Shown here piece after piece: positions 1-8,531 of a stretch of 64,000 bases of DNA. The position numbers and the translations under genes were made by a program. The DNA lies in assembly GCF_000024405.1 (NCBI RefSeq), contig NC_013517.1, positions 3,441,989-3,505,988 on the forward strand. The letters are read 5' to 3'. The number at the start of each line of letters is the position of its first letter. The stretch's first letter is position 1. The notes beneath the pieces are model-generated. The model was not told the DNA's origin and ran no database searches. It saw only the letters and a program-made list of their open reading frames with translations. The stretch is from Sebaldella termitidis ATCC 33386. Its GTDB lineage: Bacteria > Fusobacteriota > Fusobacteriia > Fusobacteriales > Leptotrichiaceae.

Positions 1-296
1 TTTTTATTTGTTCTGTATTATTTAAAAATTACTATTCAAAATATATGATTTCTCCCTGTTCATATTATAGACTGCCGCCGTAATATACCCTCTCTTTTCC
101 AGTTACAGCTGCTCTCTTTTTAATAAATAATATTTTTTTATATACCTGCTCTGATATTTTTTCTGAAATATTACGGCAGACCTGAAAATATTCCGCATTT
201 TCCGGCACTTTTCCATCTGAACCTTTGTTTTTCCTTTTTCACACGATTGCCACATTTATTTGATATTATTTATTTATAGAAAAGGAGATGATCAAA
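1..296. other. Gene-poor start of window
   Basis: No convincing coding sequence was seen on either strand. The stretch contains a separated inverted repeat: CTGCCG-CCG-TAATAT at 72-86 and its partner ATATTACGGCAG at 168-179, differing by a three-base insertion. It could fold as a long stem around an 80-base loop, but nothing identifies it as a known RNA. The last bases form the 5' region of the small gene that starts at 297. Confidence 0.4.
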
Positions 297-620
297 ATGA
301 ATAAAAGAATTTTTTCAATAGGAATTTTAGCATTAAGTTTAGGAATGACAGGCATGGCTAACCCAAACCCAAATAACGGAAGACCGAATATGCCGAAAAG
401 AAACTTTCAGAGACAGGCTATGACGCCGGAAATGCAGAAGCAGAGAATAGCGATAGAAGAAAAACAGCTGGCTATAAAAAAAGAGATGATAAAAGACAAG
501 CCGAACTGGACACAGATAGAAAAGCTCAACAGAGAAATTGCACTGGAGCATGCATCAGCAAAGACTGAAAGAATGAAACAGATGAAAGAAAACATGGCAA
601 ATCAAGCTTTACCTAAATAA
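297..620 (+). CDS. Small exported protein, Spy/CpxP-like helical
   Basis: The product has 107 residues. A Sec signal peptide (Lys-Arg, then a hydrophobic stretch ending near GMTGMA) is followed by an Asn/Pro-rich linker and a highly charged Glu/Lys/Met-rich helical region. An MTPEMQKQR-like segment and a second helix make it resemble periplasmic Spy/CpxP-type metal or envelope stress proteins; this is inference, and the usual LTxxQ motif is not evident. An upstream ATG at 288 is in frame, but it abuts the GGAG at 284-287; ATG 297 has proper spacing and is chosen. The gene stands alone and ends in a strong terminator. Confidence 0.7.
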   Translation: MNKRIFSIGILALSLGMTGMANPNPNNGRPNMPKRNFQRQAMTPEMQKQRIAIEEKQLAIKKEMIKDKPNWTQIEKLNREIALEHASAKTERMKQMKENMANQALPK

Positions 621-641
621 TTAAAATTTTATATTATAATT

Positions 642-667
642 ACAGGAATTTCTATTCCTGTTTTTTT
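642..667 (+). terminator. Intrinsic terminator of the small exported protein gene
   Basis: Perfect 8-bp stem ACAGGAAT/ATTCCTGT with a 4-base loop, followed directly by a run of T. Confidence 0.9.
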
Positions 668-694
668 ATACCTCTGTTTATTTTATAATTATAA

Positions 695-757
695 ACATAA
701 AAATCAAGACTGTCCCTTTCAAATTTTAAAGAGTAATCCTGATTTTTATGTATTTTT
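695..757. terminator. Hairpin between convergent genes, probable autotransporter terminator
   Basis: A perfect 12-bp inverted repeat, ACATAAAAATCA at 695-706 and TGATTTTTATGT at 740-751, lies just past the autotransporter stop codon. A T-run follows on the plus strand and the stem itself is A/T-rich, so it could stop transcription from either side. Confidence 0.6.
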
Positions 758-778
758 TAGTTCTATACCGGATAAATA

Positions 779-3301
779 CTATTTCAGTATATAAGAAATT
801 CCAGTCTTGATATTATGATTTTCATAATTTTCATTATATTCATATGTATATCCCGCCTGAATACTGAATTTTTCAGAAACTTTTACGTCAAAATCAATAT
901 AAGCATCAAAAGAATCTCTGGCATAATGAAGCTTTTCCATTTTATATCCATTACTCATATTTCTTTCTTCATGAAAAGTATCTGTAAAATTATAGCTGTA
1001 ATTAATCCCAGCATTCCATTTTAGTGTATTATTCTGACTATTTCCTATTCCAATACCAAGAATACCGGTAAAACCTTCTCCGCTGGCAGAACTTATATCT
1101 GACATTCCGTCAGTTCTTATTTTGCCTTCATATACTCTTGTATAATCAATACCTATACCTGGTCTCAGATTCAGCCTGTCCTCAAAGATAGTCTTATTAT
1201 ATACTGCATCAAAACCTGCTTTAAAAACATTGGAATCATAATAACTGTCAGCCGTCCCCAGACCCATCCAGTCAAAAGCTGTCTCATGGTAGTTATGCCC
1301 GTAACCTAACCTTGCTCCTAAATCCCAGTTATTTTTTGTATATTTTCCAAAAATTCCGGCATTTACGGACTCTATATCTTCTGAATCGTTATTTTCATAT
1401 TTTACATCATTATTTGAGTATGATAATGCAAAACCGGCATAAAGATTTTCACTTTGCTTATATATAAAACTTCCGGCAATACCATTAGAATTTACATCAT
1501 AATCGTAATTATAATTATTTTTGGCATTGAATTCCGAATTAAATTTAGTTCCTGAATATTCCAGCGAAAATTTATGATCACCGGGTTTCATGTCTGCTGT
1601 CCCTGTCTGCATAACTCTTTTTACATAATTGTCGAGTTTATTTAAATTATCAAGATCAACTCTGTTTCTTGGGACAGAATTTATTTTGCCATATTCTTGT
1701 CCCGGCTTTACGTCAGGATCAGGTTGATTTGTTGGCGGGTCAGAGCTTTTTGATTCTTTTGTATAAATTTCATCCATAACTGTTACACCGTTTTCAATTC
1801 TTGATACAGTGTCTCTTTTCCAGCCGTCTAAAGTTTCTAATTCGCTGGAAACGGAAAATTTAAAATCCGGATTCACAGCCTGTTGTTTATTTGAAATAAT
1901 TATGCTTTTTATCGAAATTCTGTCTTTTTCGCCGCTTTTCTGTGCTTCTGTTATCAAATTATCGGTAGTTCCCCCTTTATTTATAAGAACGACTTTACCG
2001 CCGTTTAACATCGTCAGGCTGTTTGTAATTATTTTCCCTGTCTTATCTGTCTCAGAAGATATATTATCATAATCTACACCTATATTTACAGTTCCTTTTA
2101 CGGTTAATTTCCCAACATGAGTCTCAGAAGAAATCTGGCTCAAATCCTTTACATTTGAAAATGACTGAGTATAATAATCATTATTAACAGAAGGATTTAG
2201 ATTTATTACTCCGTCTATAACAGTATCACCTGAAACTATAAGTTTATTAAAATTATTTACCTCACTATTGTTAAGGCTTATATTACCATTTACAATCAAA
2301 ATATTTTCACCGGAACCACCGTCAATCTTACCCTTTATATCACTCCCGCCTGATAATTCCAGTACATTGTCTGCTCCGTTAAATAATACTGCATTATTGG
2401 AAGAATCTATTATTCCACTGTTTTTAAAATGTCCGCTGTACTGATTGCTTCCGGATGTTATTTTCACACCTGTATCCAGTGATTCTATCTTGCCTTTATT
2501 TTCAAGATACACCCCGTCATTGCTTACTACACCTGTCAGCGGGCTTTGAATATAATTTTCATTTATAATACTTGATTTTTCCGAATAAATTCCTATTTTA
2601 TTTCCCTGAATGCTTCCTTTATTCACCAAATTTGAAAAAGCTATATTAGCCCCCATATTATCACTTTTTATTTCACCGCTGCTGTCATTTAGAAATGTAT
2701 TATTCAGGGAATACAGACCTGTATTTTGCCCGTACAGTCTGCCATTATTTACGGCATCAGTATAGTTAATAATATTCAGAGCAATTCCTGTTACATTTAC
2801 AATTCCTTCGTTATAAAAAGTTTTTGTATTCCCGACTGTCTGATTTATCACAAAACCATGAGCATCACCGCTTATATCTCCATAATTCTCCACTGAAGTT
2901 TCAGAAGCATTTACTCCCATACCACCGTTTAAAACAATTATATTCCCGTAATTTTTCAGTCCGGAATTTATCAGAAGAAATCCTGTTTCTCCTGTTATTG
3001 TTCCAGTTGTATTATTTATAACAACGGAATCGGATGCTTCTATACCATGCTGCTGTGAGATTATTGAAGCATTATTTGTTAAATTACTGCCATTAGAAAA
3101 TATTCCTGAGGTATTGGCAGAAATAGCAGAATTATTAGTAACATCAGAATTATTGACCATTACTATCCCATAATCATTGCCTGTGAGATCCGGGCCTGAA
3201 ATAACTATTGTCTGATTACTTATATAGTGATTCGAGGTCCACCCCATCCCCACATTTCCGCTCGCTAGTATTCCTAATACCGCATACTTTAATCTTTTCA
3301 T
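779..3301 (-). CDS. Type Va autotransporter
   Basis: The product has 840 residues. The signal peptide (about 1-20) leads into an Asn/Ser/Gly-rich passenger of about 560 residues with repeated NNS/NNT/NxG strand motifs, typical of a right-handed beta-helix. A Pro/Asp-rich linker (SSDPPTNQPDPDVKPG) precedes a C-terminal beta-barrel of about 255 residues with alternating aromatic strands, characteristic of the autotransporter domain. The barrel exports the passenger to the surface; adhesion is the likely role but no specific ligand can be read. The last residue is Lys after Tyr-Ile-Leu, rather than the usual terminal Phe. A TAAAGGAG site precedes ATG 3301. It is monocistronic. Confidence 0.88.
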   Translation of the reverse strand: MKRLKYAVLGILASGNVGMGWTSNHYISNQTIVISGPDLTGNDYGIVMVNNSDVTNNSAISANTSGIFSNGSNLTNNASIISQQHGIEASDSVVINNTTGTITGETGFLLINSGLKNYGNIIVLNGGMGVNASETSVENYGDISGDAHGFVINQTVGNTKTFYNEGIVNVTGIALNIINYTDAVNNGRLYGQNTGLYSLNNTFLNDSSGEIKSDNMGANIAFSNLVNKGSIQGNKIGIYSEKSSIINENYIQSPLTGVVSNDGVYLENKGKIESLDTGVKITSGSNQYSGHFKNSGIIDSSNNAVLFNGADNVLELSGGSDIKGKIDGGSGENILIVNGNISLNNSEVNNFNKLIVSGDTVIDGVINLNPSVNNDYYTQSFSNVKDLSQISSETHVGKLTVKGTVNIGVDYDNISSETDKTGKIITNSLTMLNGGKVVLINKGGTTDNLITEAQKSGEKDRISIKSIIISNKQQAVNPDFKFSVSSELETLDGWKRDTVSRIENGVTVMDEIYTKESKSSDPPTNQPDPDVKPGQEYGKINSVPRNRVDLDNLNKLDNYVKRVMQTGTADMKPGDHKFSLEYSGTKFNSEFNAKNNYNYDYDVNSNGIAGSFIYKQSENLYAGFALSYSNNDVKYENNDSEDIESVNAGIFGKYTKNNWDLGARLGYGHNYHETAFDWMGLGTADSYYDSNVFKAGFDAVYNKTIFEDRLNLRPGIGIDYTRVYEGKIRTDGMSDISSASGEGFTGILGIGIGNSQNNTLKWNAGINYSYNFTDTFHEERNMSNGYKMEKLHYARDSFDAYIDFDVKVSEKFSIQAGYTYEYNENYENHNIKTGISYILK

Positions 3302-3640
3302 TCTTTCTCCTTTATATCAGATACTGCATTGCTTATTTTTTTTGCTTTGCAGCATATTATGTTCTTTATACTATCATATTTTTCAGAACTTCATAATAGA
3401 TCTCCATTATTTTATACTAATAACAAATATGATAAAATTATATAAGTTTTATAAAAATATGTTCTACATTATAACATAATTTTTTTGAAAATAAAAATCA
3501 GTCCGATATAGTATTAATTTATTCGTAAAAAGCTTGAATTTTATTTATATGCTGGAATATTTCCTGTTTAGATTATTTATAAAATTTCATTTTTTTAATT
3601 ACAGTCTTTATTTTTCTCCTGTTTATAAAGCCATGATATT
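3302..3640. other. Intergenic region between autotransporter and metQ
   Basis: AT-rich, with no ORF of note. It must hold the minus-strand promoter of the autotransporter and the 3' end of the metQ transcript; no convincing promoter hexamers or T-tailed hairpin stood out. Confidence 0.4.
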
Positions 3641-4426
3641 TTAAAATGCCGGAATAACAGCACCATTATAATTATTTTCTATAAATTCCCTTACCCTGTC
3701 ACTCTGCAATGCTTTAATTAATTTTTTTACAGACTCATTATTTTCATTCCCGCTCAGAATAACCAGAACATTGGCATAAGGCGAGTCTTTATCTTCTACA
3801 AGTACTGCATCTTCGGCGATAGTAAGATTATTCTTCATAGCAAAGTTTCCGTTTATAATCGCCCCGTCTACTTCATTTATCCTTGGTGCTATCTGTTCTG
3901 CCGCCATTGGCACTATTTTCAGCTTTTTGGGATTTTCCAGAATGTCCTCAGGTGTAGAATCCAGCTTTTTATTATCTTTAAGCTTTATAATACCATTTTT
4001 ATCCAGCAGTAAAAGTGCTCTTCCCTGATTAGTGGCATTATTCGGTATCAGAATTTCTCCACCTTCAGGAAGTTCTTCTATGTCTTTGATTTTTTTCGAA
4101 TAAAGTGCCAGCGGCTCCACATGTATTTTAGCAGCTGATATGAGCTTGGAATTATATTTTTTATTGAAATCCTCCATATACGGGACATGCTGAATAAAAT
4201 TTGCATCCAGCCCCTTACCTGCGACTTCCTGATTCGGCAGTACAGCATCTTCAAAGCTTACTATTTCCAGCTTTATTCCTTCTGCTTGTAATTCTTCTGC
4301 TGCTATTTTCAGAATTTCAGAATGAGGAATCGGAGATGCCCCGACTCTTAGTACGATTTCTTTTTCTTTTTTTGCACAGGAAAAAATCAAACCTGATACT
4401 AATAATAAAAGTAATATTTTTTTCAT
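3641..4426 (-). CDS. metQ: MetQ/NlpA-family substrate-binding lipoprotein
   Basis: This 261-residue lipoprotein has a Lys-Lys n-region and lipobox IFSC with lipidation at C17. The mature part starts LRVGASPIPHSEIL and contains the NlpA/MetQ hallmarks NFIQHVPYM, GRALLLLDKNG, DGAIINGNFA and a C-terminal VREFIENNY region. Family members deliver methionine or a related sulfur amino acid to a MetNI ABC transporter, but no metN or metI is nearby, so it must work with a distant importer. A longer in-frame ORF reaches 4498 and overlaps cysK, but GGAG lies just before ATG 4426 and the signal peptide begins there. It is transcribed after cysK. Confidence 0.9.
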   Translation of the reverse strand: MKKILLLLLVSGLIFSCAKKEKEIVLRVGASPIPHSEILKIAAEELQAEGIKLEIVSFEDAVLPNQEVAGKGLDANFIQHVPYMEDFNKKYNSKLISAAKIHVEPLALYSKKIKDIEELPEGGEILIPNNATNQGRALLLLDKNGIIKLKDNKKLDSTPEDILENPKKLKIVPMAAEQIAPRINEVDGAIINGNFAMKNNLTIAEDAVLVEDKDSPYANVLVILSGNENNESVKKLIKALQSDRVREFIENNYNGAVIPAF

Positions 4427-4488
4427 TTTTTTCTCTCTCCTCTTATATTTTTGTTTTTTACATTGTCTGAACAGTTTACTCTCCTTTG

Positions 4489-5397
4489 TTACTGCCATAT
4501 ATTAAGTGAGAGATATTTTTCCCCGCTGTCAGGAGAAATTGTCAGTACTTTTTTCCCTTTTCCCAGTTTTTTCGCAGTTTCATATGCTGCTGCAATATTA
4601 GCTCCGGAAGAAGCTCCCAAAAGCAGACCGTTTTCTGCGAGAATACGACATATTTCAAATGCTCTTTCTGTGGGTATCTCTATTATCTCGTCTACTACAG
4701 ATAAGTCAAGATTATCAGGAACAAAGCCTGCCCCTATTCCCTGAATTTTATGCGGTCCGGGTTTTCCTCCGGAAATAACCGGGGATTCTTGCGGCTCTAC
4801 GGCAACTATCTTAATTTCGGAATTAAATTCTTTAAGTCTCTTCCCTGCACCTGATATAGTTCCCCCGGTTCCCACTCCGGCTACGAAAGCATCTAAATCC
4901 GGCAGATCCTTAATTATTTCTTCTCCGGTAGTCTCATAATGTTTCAAAGGATTAGCAGAATTTTTAAACTGCTGGGGCATAAAAAAATCCGGATTGTTTT
5001 CTATCAGTTCACCAGCCTTTTCTATGGCGCCGTTCATTCCTTTTTTCCCCTCTGTCAGTATAAGTTCTGCTCCATAAGCTGCAATGATACTTCTGCGTTC
5101 CACACTCATTGTATCCGGCATTACCAGAATAACTTTATAGCCTTTTAATTTGGAAATAAGCGCCAAAGAAATACCTGTGTTTCCGCTCGTAGGCTCTACT
5201 ATTGTTCCGCCCGGTTTCAATTTTCCGGCTTTTTCCGCTGCTTCTATCATACCTAATGCAGCCCTGTCTTTTACACTGTTTCCTAGATTATAACCTTCCA
5301 GCTTCACATAAATATCAGCAATATCCCCGCTAAATATATTATTAAGTTTTATAACAGGTGTATTCCCTATTAAATCAATTAAATTTTCATAAACCAT
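4489..5397 (-). CDS. cysK: Cysteine synthase A (O-acetylserine sulfhydrylase)
   Basis: The protein has 302 residues, normal for CysK. It makes cysteine from O-acetylserine and sulfide using pyridoxal phosphate. Visible motifs: N-terminal LIGNTPVIKLNN, the PLP lysine in GNSVKDRA, the substrate loop TSGNTGISLA, the phosphate-binding GVGTGGTISGAGK, and a C-terminal SPDSGEKYLS. ATG 5397 is preceded by AAGGAGATAATT. It is the first large gene of a cysK-metQ unit, and the pairing with a methionine-type binding protein fits sulfur amino-acid supply. Confidence 0.95.
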   Translation of the reverse strand: MVYENLIDLIGNTPVIKLNNIFSGDIADIYVKLEGYNLGNSVKDRAALGMIEAAEKAGKLKPGGTIVEPTSGNTGISLALISKLKGYKVILVMPDTMSVERRSIIAAYGAELILTEGKKGMNGAIEKAGELIENNPDFFMPQQFKNSANPLKHYETTGEEIIKDLPDLDAFVAGVGTGGTISGAGKRLKEFNSEIKIVAVEPQESPVISGGKPGPHKIQGIGAGFVPDNLDLSVVDEIIEIPTERAFEICRILAENGLLLGASSGANIAAAYETAKKLGKGKKVLTISPDSGEKYLSLNIWQ

Positions 5398-5461
5398 AAT
5401 TATCTCCTTAGTATTTAATTTCAGACTGTTTGTTTGCTTTTCCTTTTAATATTACTAACAT

Positions 5462-5557
5462 TCAGATACATAAAAAATATTTTTTACTCTTAAAATGTTC
5501 TAAATAATGTCTTCCCCCTCTCCTCCGTTTATCATTTTCAATCTGTAAAAACAGCAT
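5462..5557 (-). CDS. Candidate 31-residue leader peptide upstream of cysK
   Basis: A short ORF begins at ATG 5557 behind a canonical GGAGG at 5567-5571, 9 bases from the start. It encodes a basic peptide with a central KRRRGGR cluster, several aromatic residues and a single Cys two codons before the stop (LCI-stop). It ends 64 bases before cysK. A Cys codon at the very end could sense cysteinyl-tRNA, but one codon is a weak basis. No matching terminator/antiterminator was recognised, so regulatory function is inference. Confidence 0.4.
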   Translation of the reverse strand: MLFLQIENDKRRRGGRHYLEHFKSKKYFLCI

Positions 5558-5571
5558 GACTCTATACCTCC

Positions 5572-6075
5572 TTATAAATATATTTCAATGCATTGTGATT
5601 TCTATTTCATTTTTATTTTTTGAAAAACGCTTTAATTTAATTATAATTCAAATGCCGAATTTTGTTTGTATATCTAAATGTTTTGTTAGTATTTAATATC
5701 CATAAATAAATAATCTTATAAAATAAAAAAACTGGACATCTGCCCAGACCATAATAAATTTAGTGCTTCTGACACAGACTTTTTTAGATTCAAAACCGTA
5801 AAAAGAGCCTGTATAAATTATCCACAAACTCTGTCATCAACACATACACATCATTAAATTGTTTTTATCTATAATATAATGCACTTTCATTTTTAAACAA
5901 CTCCTAAAAATTTTATAAACCTATTATATTACTTATTTATCTATATGTAAAATTTATTATAATTATCCCATTGATTCATAATACTAATACTTGAAATTAT
6001 ATTTTATATATTTACAAACAATATCCGTATTTCCTGACTAAATAGCTTTTATTATTATATCCGGTAAAATTTTCA
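5572..6075. other. Gene-free divergent region between cysK and the metal-import operon
   Basis: No intact gene was found. At 5799-5835 a stretch starting AAAAAGAGCCTGTATAAA resembles the end of an insertion sequence of the IS256 type, and 5728-5790 contains an imperfect CTGG...CCAG hairpin; these may be debris of a lost element, at low confidence. No T-box, SAM or other known cysteine/methionine riboswitch consensus was recognised upstream of cysK. Confidence 0.3.
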
Positions 6076-6122
6076 TTGACATTTAGGCTTGCCAAATGAT
6101 ATATTTAGGTATACCTAAATAT
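6076..6122 (+). promoter_or_regulatory. Promoter with two DtxR/MntR-like operators
   Basis: TTGACA at 6076-6081 and TATATT at 6100-6105 are 18 bp apart. An imperfect palindrome with TTTAGGC and GCCAAA arms (6081-6097) fills the spacer. A perfect 22-bp palindrome at 6101-6122, with core TTTAGGTATACCTAAA, overlaps the -10. Both match the TTAGGnnnnCCTAA style of DtxR-family operators. The first gene downstream encodes such a regulator, so autorepression of the whole operon by Mn(II) or Fe(II) is the natural reading. Confidence 0.85.
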
Positions 6123-6148
6123 AAAATAGTATAACCTAAGGAGAATAT

Positions 6149-6793
6149 ATGACTACAAGTATAGAAGATTATTTAAAAGGCATTTACCTGCTGAAGGAAA
6201 ATAATAAGCTGAATAATAAAAATTTAGCCGAGCATCTGAAAATTTCCGCTGCCTCTGTCAGTGAAATGATAAAAAAGCTTGCTAAAGAAGGATACATAAT
6301 CATTGAAAACAAAGATATAATACTGACTGAAAAGGGCAACAGACTGGCAGTAGAGGTAATAAGAAAGCACAGAATATGGGAAGTTTTTCTTGTACAGGTA
6401 CTGAATTTCAAAAAAGATGATATACATGAAGAGGCTGAAAAGCTGGAACACGCTACCAGCTGGAAGGTTTTGCAGAAGCTGGAAAAATTTCTTTCATATC
6501 CGAAAGAATCTCCTCACGGCAAGCCTATCATATATGATAATGAATATCTGAAGCTGGAGGATATAGTCAAACTCTCGGAAGTCGAGGTAAATGATAAAAT
6601 AGTAATATTTAAAATCAAAAATGATGCTGATCTGGAAAATTATTTGAAAGATATGCATATAAATATAAAAGACATCTACGAAGTAAAAAAAATAGATCCC
6701 TTTAACGGACCTATATATTTAAAAAATAATTCCGATACTAAGGCTGTTGCATTAGATGCAGCCAAATTAATAGATATATATAAAATAGTATAA
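6149..6793 (+). CDS. DtxR/MntR-family metal-dependent repressor
   Basis: The protein has 214 residues in three parts. Residues 1-65 form the winged helix (SIEDYLKGIYLL, then LAEHLKISAASVSEMIKKL). Residues 65-125 form the dimerisation and metal site with RKHRIWE and EEAEKLEHATS (the H and the E-x2-EH ligands). From about 140 an SH3/FeoA-like domain follows. The EDYLK start resembles the ScaR/SloR/TroR branch with its extra C-terminal domain, rather than the short MntR of Bacillus. It opens the operon, so it likely represses its own promoter and the importer when metal is plentiful. ATG 6149 follows AAGGAG. Confidence 0.9.
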   Translation: MTTSIEDYLKGIYLLKENNKLNNKNLAEHLKISAASVSEMIKKLAKEGYIIIENKDIILTEKGNRLAVEVIRKHRIWEVFLVQVLNFKKDDIHEEAEKLEHATSWKVLQKLEKFLSYPKESPHGKPIIYDNEYLKLEDIVKLSEVEVNDKIVIFKIKNDADLENYLKDMHINIKDIYEVKKIDPFNGPIYLKNNSDTKAVALDAAKLIDIYKIV

Positions 6794-6816
6794 ATTATAG
6801 AAAAGGTGTGATGTCC

Positions 6817-7752
6817 ATGAAAGAAAAACTAAAATATTTCGGATTTATTTTTGGATTTATTTTATGTATTACAATTCTTGTTTCCTGCAGTAAATCTGAA
6901 AATACAGCTGCTGACAGCCAAAAATTAAAAATAACGACAACTACCACTATGCTGAAAGATCTTATTCAGACAATCGGCGGAGATAAAGTCGAGGTAATAA
7001 ATCTAATGGGCGAAGGCGTAGACCCCCATTTATATAATGCAAGTGCCGGTGATGTGGAAAAGCTTGCCAATGCTGATGTAATAATATACGGCGGCTTACA
7101 TTTGGAAGGTAAAATGAGTGATGTTTTCGGAAAACTTGAAAACAGCGGAAAAGATGTTTTAGATGTAGGAAACACTTTAGATAAAAATCTTCTTATATTT
7201 CAGGAAGAAAATATTCCTGATCCCCATGTATGGTTTGATACAAATTTATGGATTTTGGAAGCAGAAGCTGTTGCTGCGAAATTATCGGATATTGATCCTG
7301 AAAATAAAGATTATTATATGTCTAATTTAGAAAGCTACAAAAAGGAGCTCAGCGATCTGACAGAATATGTAATCCGGAGAATAAACGAAATCCCCGAATC
7401 ACAAAGAATTTTAGTTACTGCACATGATGCCTTCGGTTATTTTGCCAAGCAATTCAGGCTTGAAGTCCGCTCTATTCAGGGAATCAGCACTGATTCAGAA
7501 GCAGGAACAAAAGACATAAGCGAGCTTGCAGACTTTATTGCCGAAAAAAAAATTAAAGCAGTCTTTATAGAATCTTCTGTTCCGAGAAAAACTATAGAAT
7601 CACTGCAGGAAGCAGTAAAGGCCAGAGGCTGGGATGTAAAAATCGGCGGTGAACTTTATTCCGACTCTCTCGGAGATAAAGAACACAACACCAATACATA
7701 TATTAAAACTGTCAAAAAGAATGTGGACGTAATTGTAGAAGCACTAAAATAA
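6817..7752 (+). CDS. troA: Mn/Zn-type ABC transporter substrate-binding lipoprotein
   Basis: The lipoprotein has 311 residues, with lipobox LVSC and lipidated C24. Cluster A-I metal-binding fold: ligands expected in GVDPHLYN, GLHLEG, TAHDAFGYF and the C-terminal ELYSDSLG segment. The absence of a His-rich loop between the first two ligands favours manganese or iron over a dedicated zinc chaperone, though specificity cannot be fixed from sequence. Three in-frame starts exist (GTG 6808, ATG 6811, ATG 6817); ATG 6817 has the best spacing from AAAAGG. It follows the regulator by 23 bases. Confidence 0.9.
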   Translation: MKEKLKYFGFIFGFILCITILVSCSKSENTAADSQKLKITTTTTMLKDLIQTIGGDKVEVINLMGEGVDPHLYNASAGDVEKLANADVIIYGGLHLEGKMSDVFGKLENSGKDVLDVGNTLDKNLLIFQEENIPDPHVWFDTNLWILEAEAVAAKLSDIDPENKDYYMSNLESYKKELSDLTEYVIRRINEIPESQRILVTAHDAFGYFAKQFRLEVRSIQGISTDSEAGTKDISELADFIAEKKIKAVFIESSVPRKTIESLQEAVKARGWDVKIGGELYSDSLGDKEHNTNTYIKTVKKNVDVIVEALK

Positions 7753-7780
7753 AAAAGCAGCAGTCAGGAAGTGATGTACC

Positions 7781-8530
7781 ATGAGAAATAATACAGCTGT
7801 CAGTATAAACGATCTGACAGTAGCTTATGACGATAAACCCGTTTTATGGGATATTGATCTGGACATAAAAAAAGGAACCTTAATGGCAATAGTCGGACCA
7901 AACGGCGCCGGTAAGTCTACGCTTATAAAAGCTATGCTGAATCTGATAAAGCCAATTACAGGCTGTATCAGCTTTTTCGGAAGCAGTTATAAAAAGGAAA
8001 GATCAAAAATTGCTTATGTTCCTCAGAGAGGAAGTGTCGACTGGGATTTTCCTACTACTGCTCTGGATGTTGTGGAAATGGGAAGATACGGTAAAATCGG
8101 ATGGATAAAAAGAGTAGGAAAATCAGACAGAAAAATTGCTGTGGATGCTATCAAAAAAGTAGGAATGGAAGGCTTTGAGAAAAGACAGATAAGCCAGCTT
8201 TCCGGCGGGCAGCAGCAGAGAATTTTTTTAGCAAGAGCATTGGTTCAGGATGCGGAAATCTATTTTATGGATGAGCCCTTTCAAGGTGTGGATGCCAAAA
8301 CGGAAAAATCTATTATAAATATTTTAAAAAAATTAAGAGATAAAGGAAAGACTGTTATTGTAGTACATCATGATCTTCAGACTGTAGAAGAATATTTTGA
8401 TTATATTGCCTTTATAAATGTAGCAGTAATTTCCTCCGGTAAAGTAAAAGAAATATTTAACAGGGAAAATATAGAAAAAACATATAAAAACCGGAGTTTT
8501 ACAGATTTCTCCCTGTTTGGGAGTGATTAA
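7781..8530 (+). CDS. troB: Mn/Zn-type ABC transporter ATPase
   Basis: The 249-residue ATPase powers the importer. Walker A GPNGAGKST, Q-loop YVPQRG, signature LSGGQQQR, Walker B IYFMDEP and the switch HHD are all intact. The VPQRGSVDWDFPTTALDVV segment is typical of the MntB/TroB/ZnuC group. It sits between the binding protein and two permeases, so the transporter is complete. Confidence 0.95.
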   Translation: MRNNTAVSINDLTVAYDDKPVLWDIDLDIKKGTLMAIVGPNGAGKSTLIKAMLNLIKPITGCISFFGSSYKKERSKIAYVPQRGSVDWDFPTTALDVVEMGRYGKIGWIKRVGKSDRKIAVDAIKKVGMEGFEKRQISQLSGGQQQRIFLARALVQDAEIYFMDEPFQGVDAKTEKSIINILKKLRDKGKTVIVVHHDLQTVEEYFDYIAFINVAVISSGKVKEIFNRENIEKTYKNRSFTDFSLFGSD

Positions 8531-8531
8531 T

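Noticed and set aside
4427-4498. Upstream extension of metQ
   Set aside because: It overlaps cysK, encodes a basic non-signal segment and lacks a Shine-Dalgarno; the lipoprotein signal starts at 4426.
5558-6075. T-box or SAM riboswitch upstream of cysK
   Set aside because: Neither the T-box GGTGGNACCGCG sequence nor the SAM aptamer core could be found on the minus strand.
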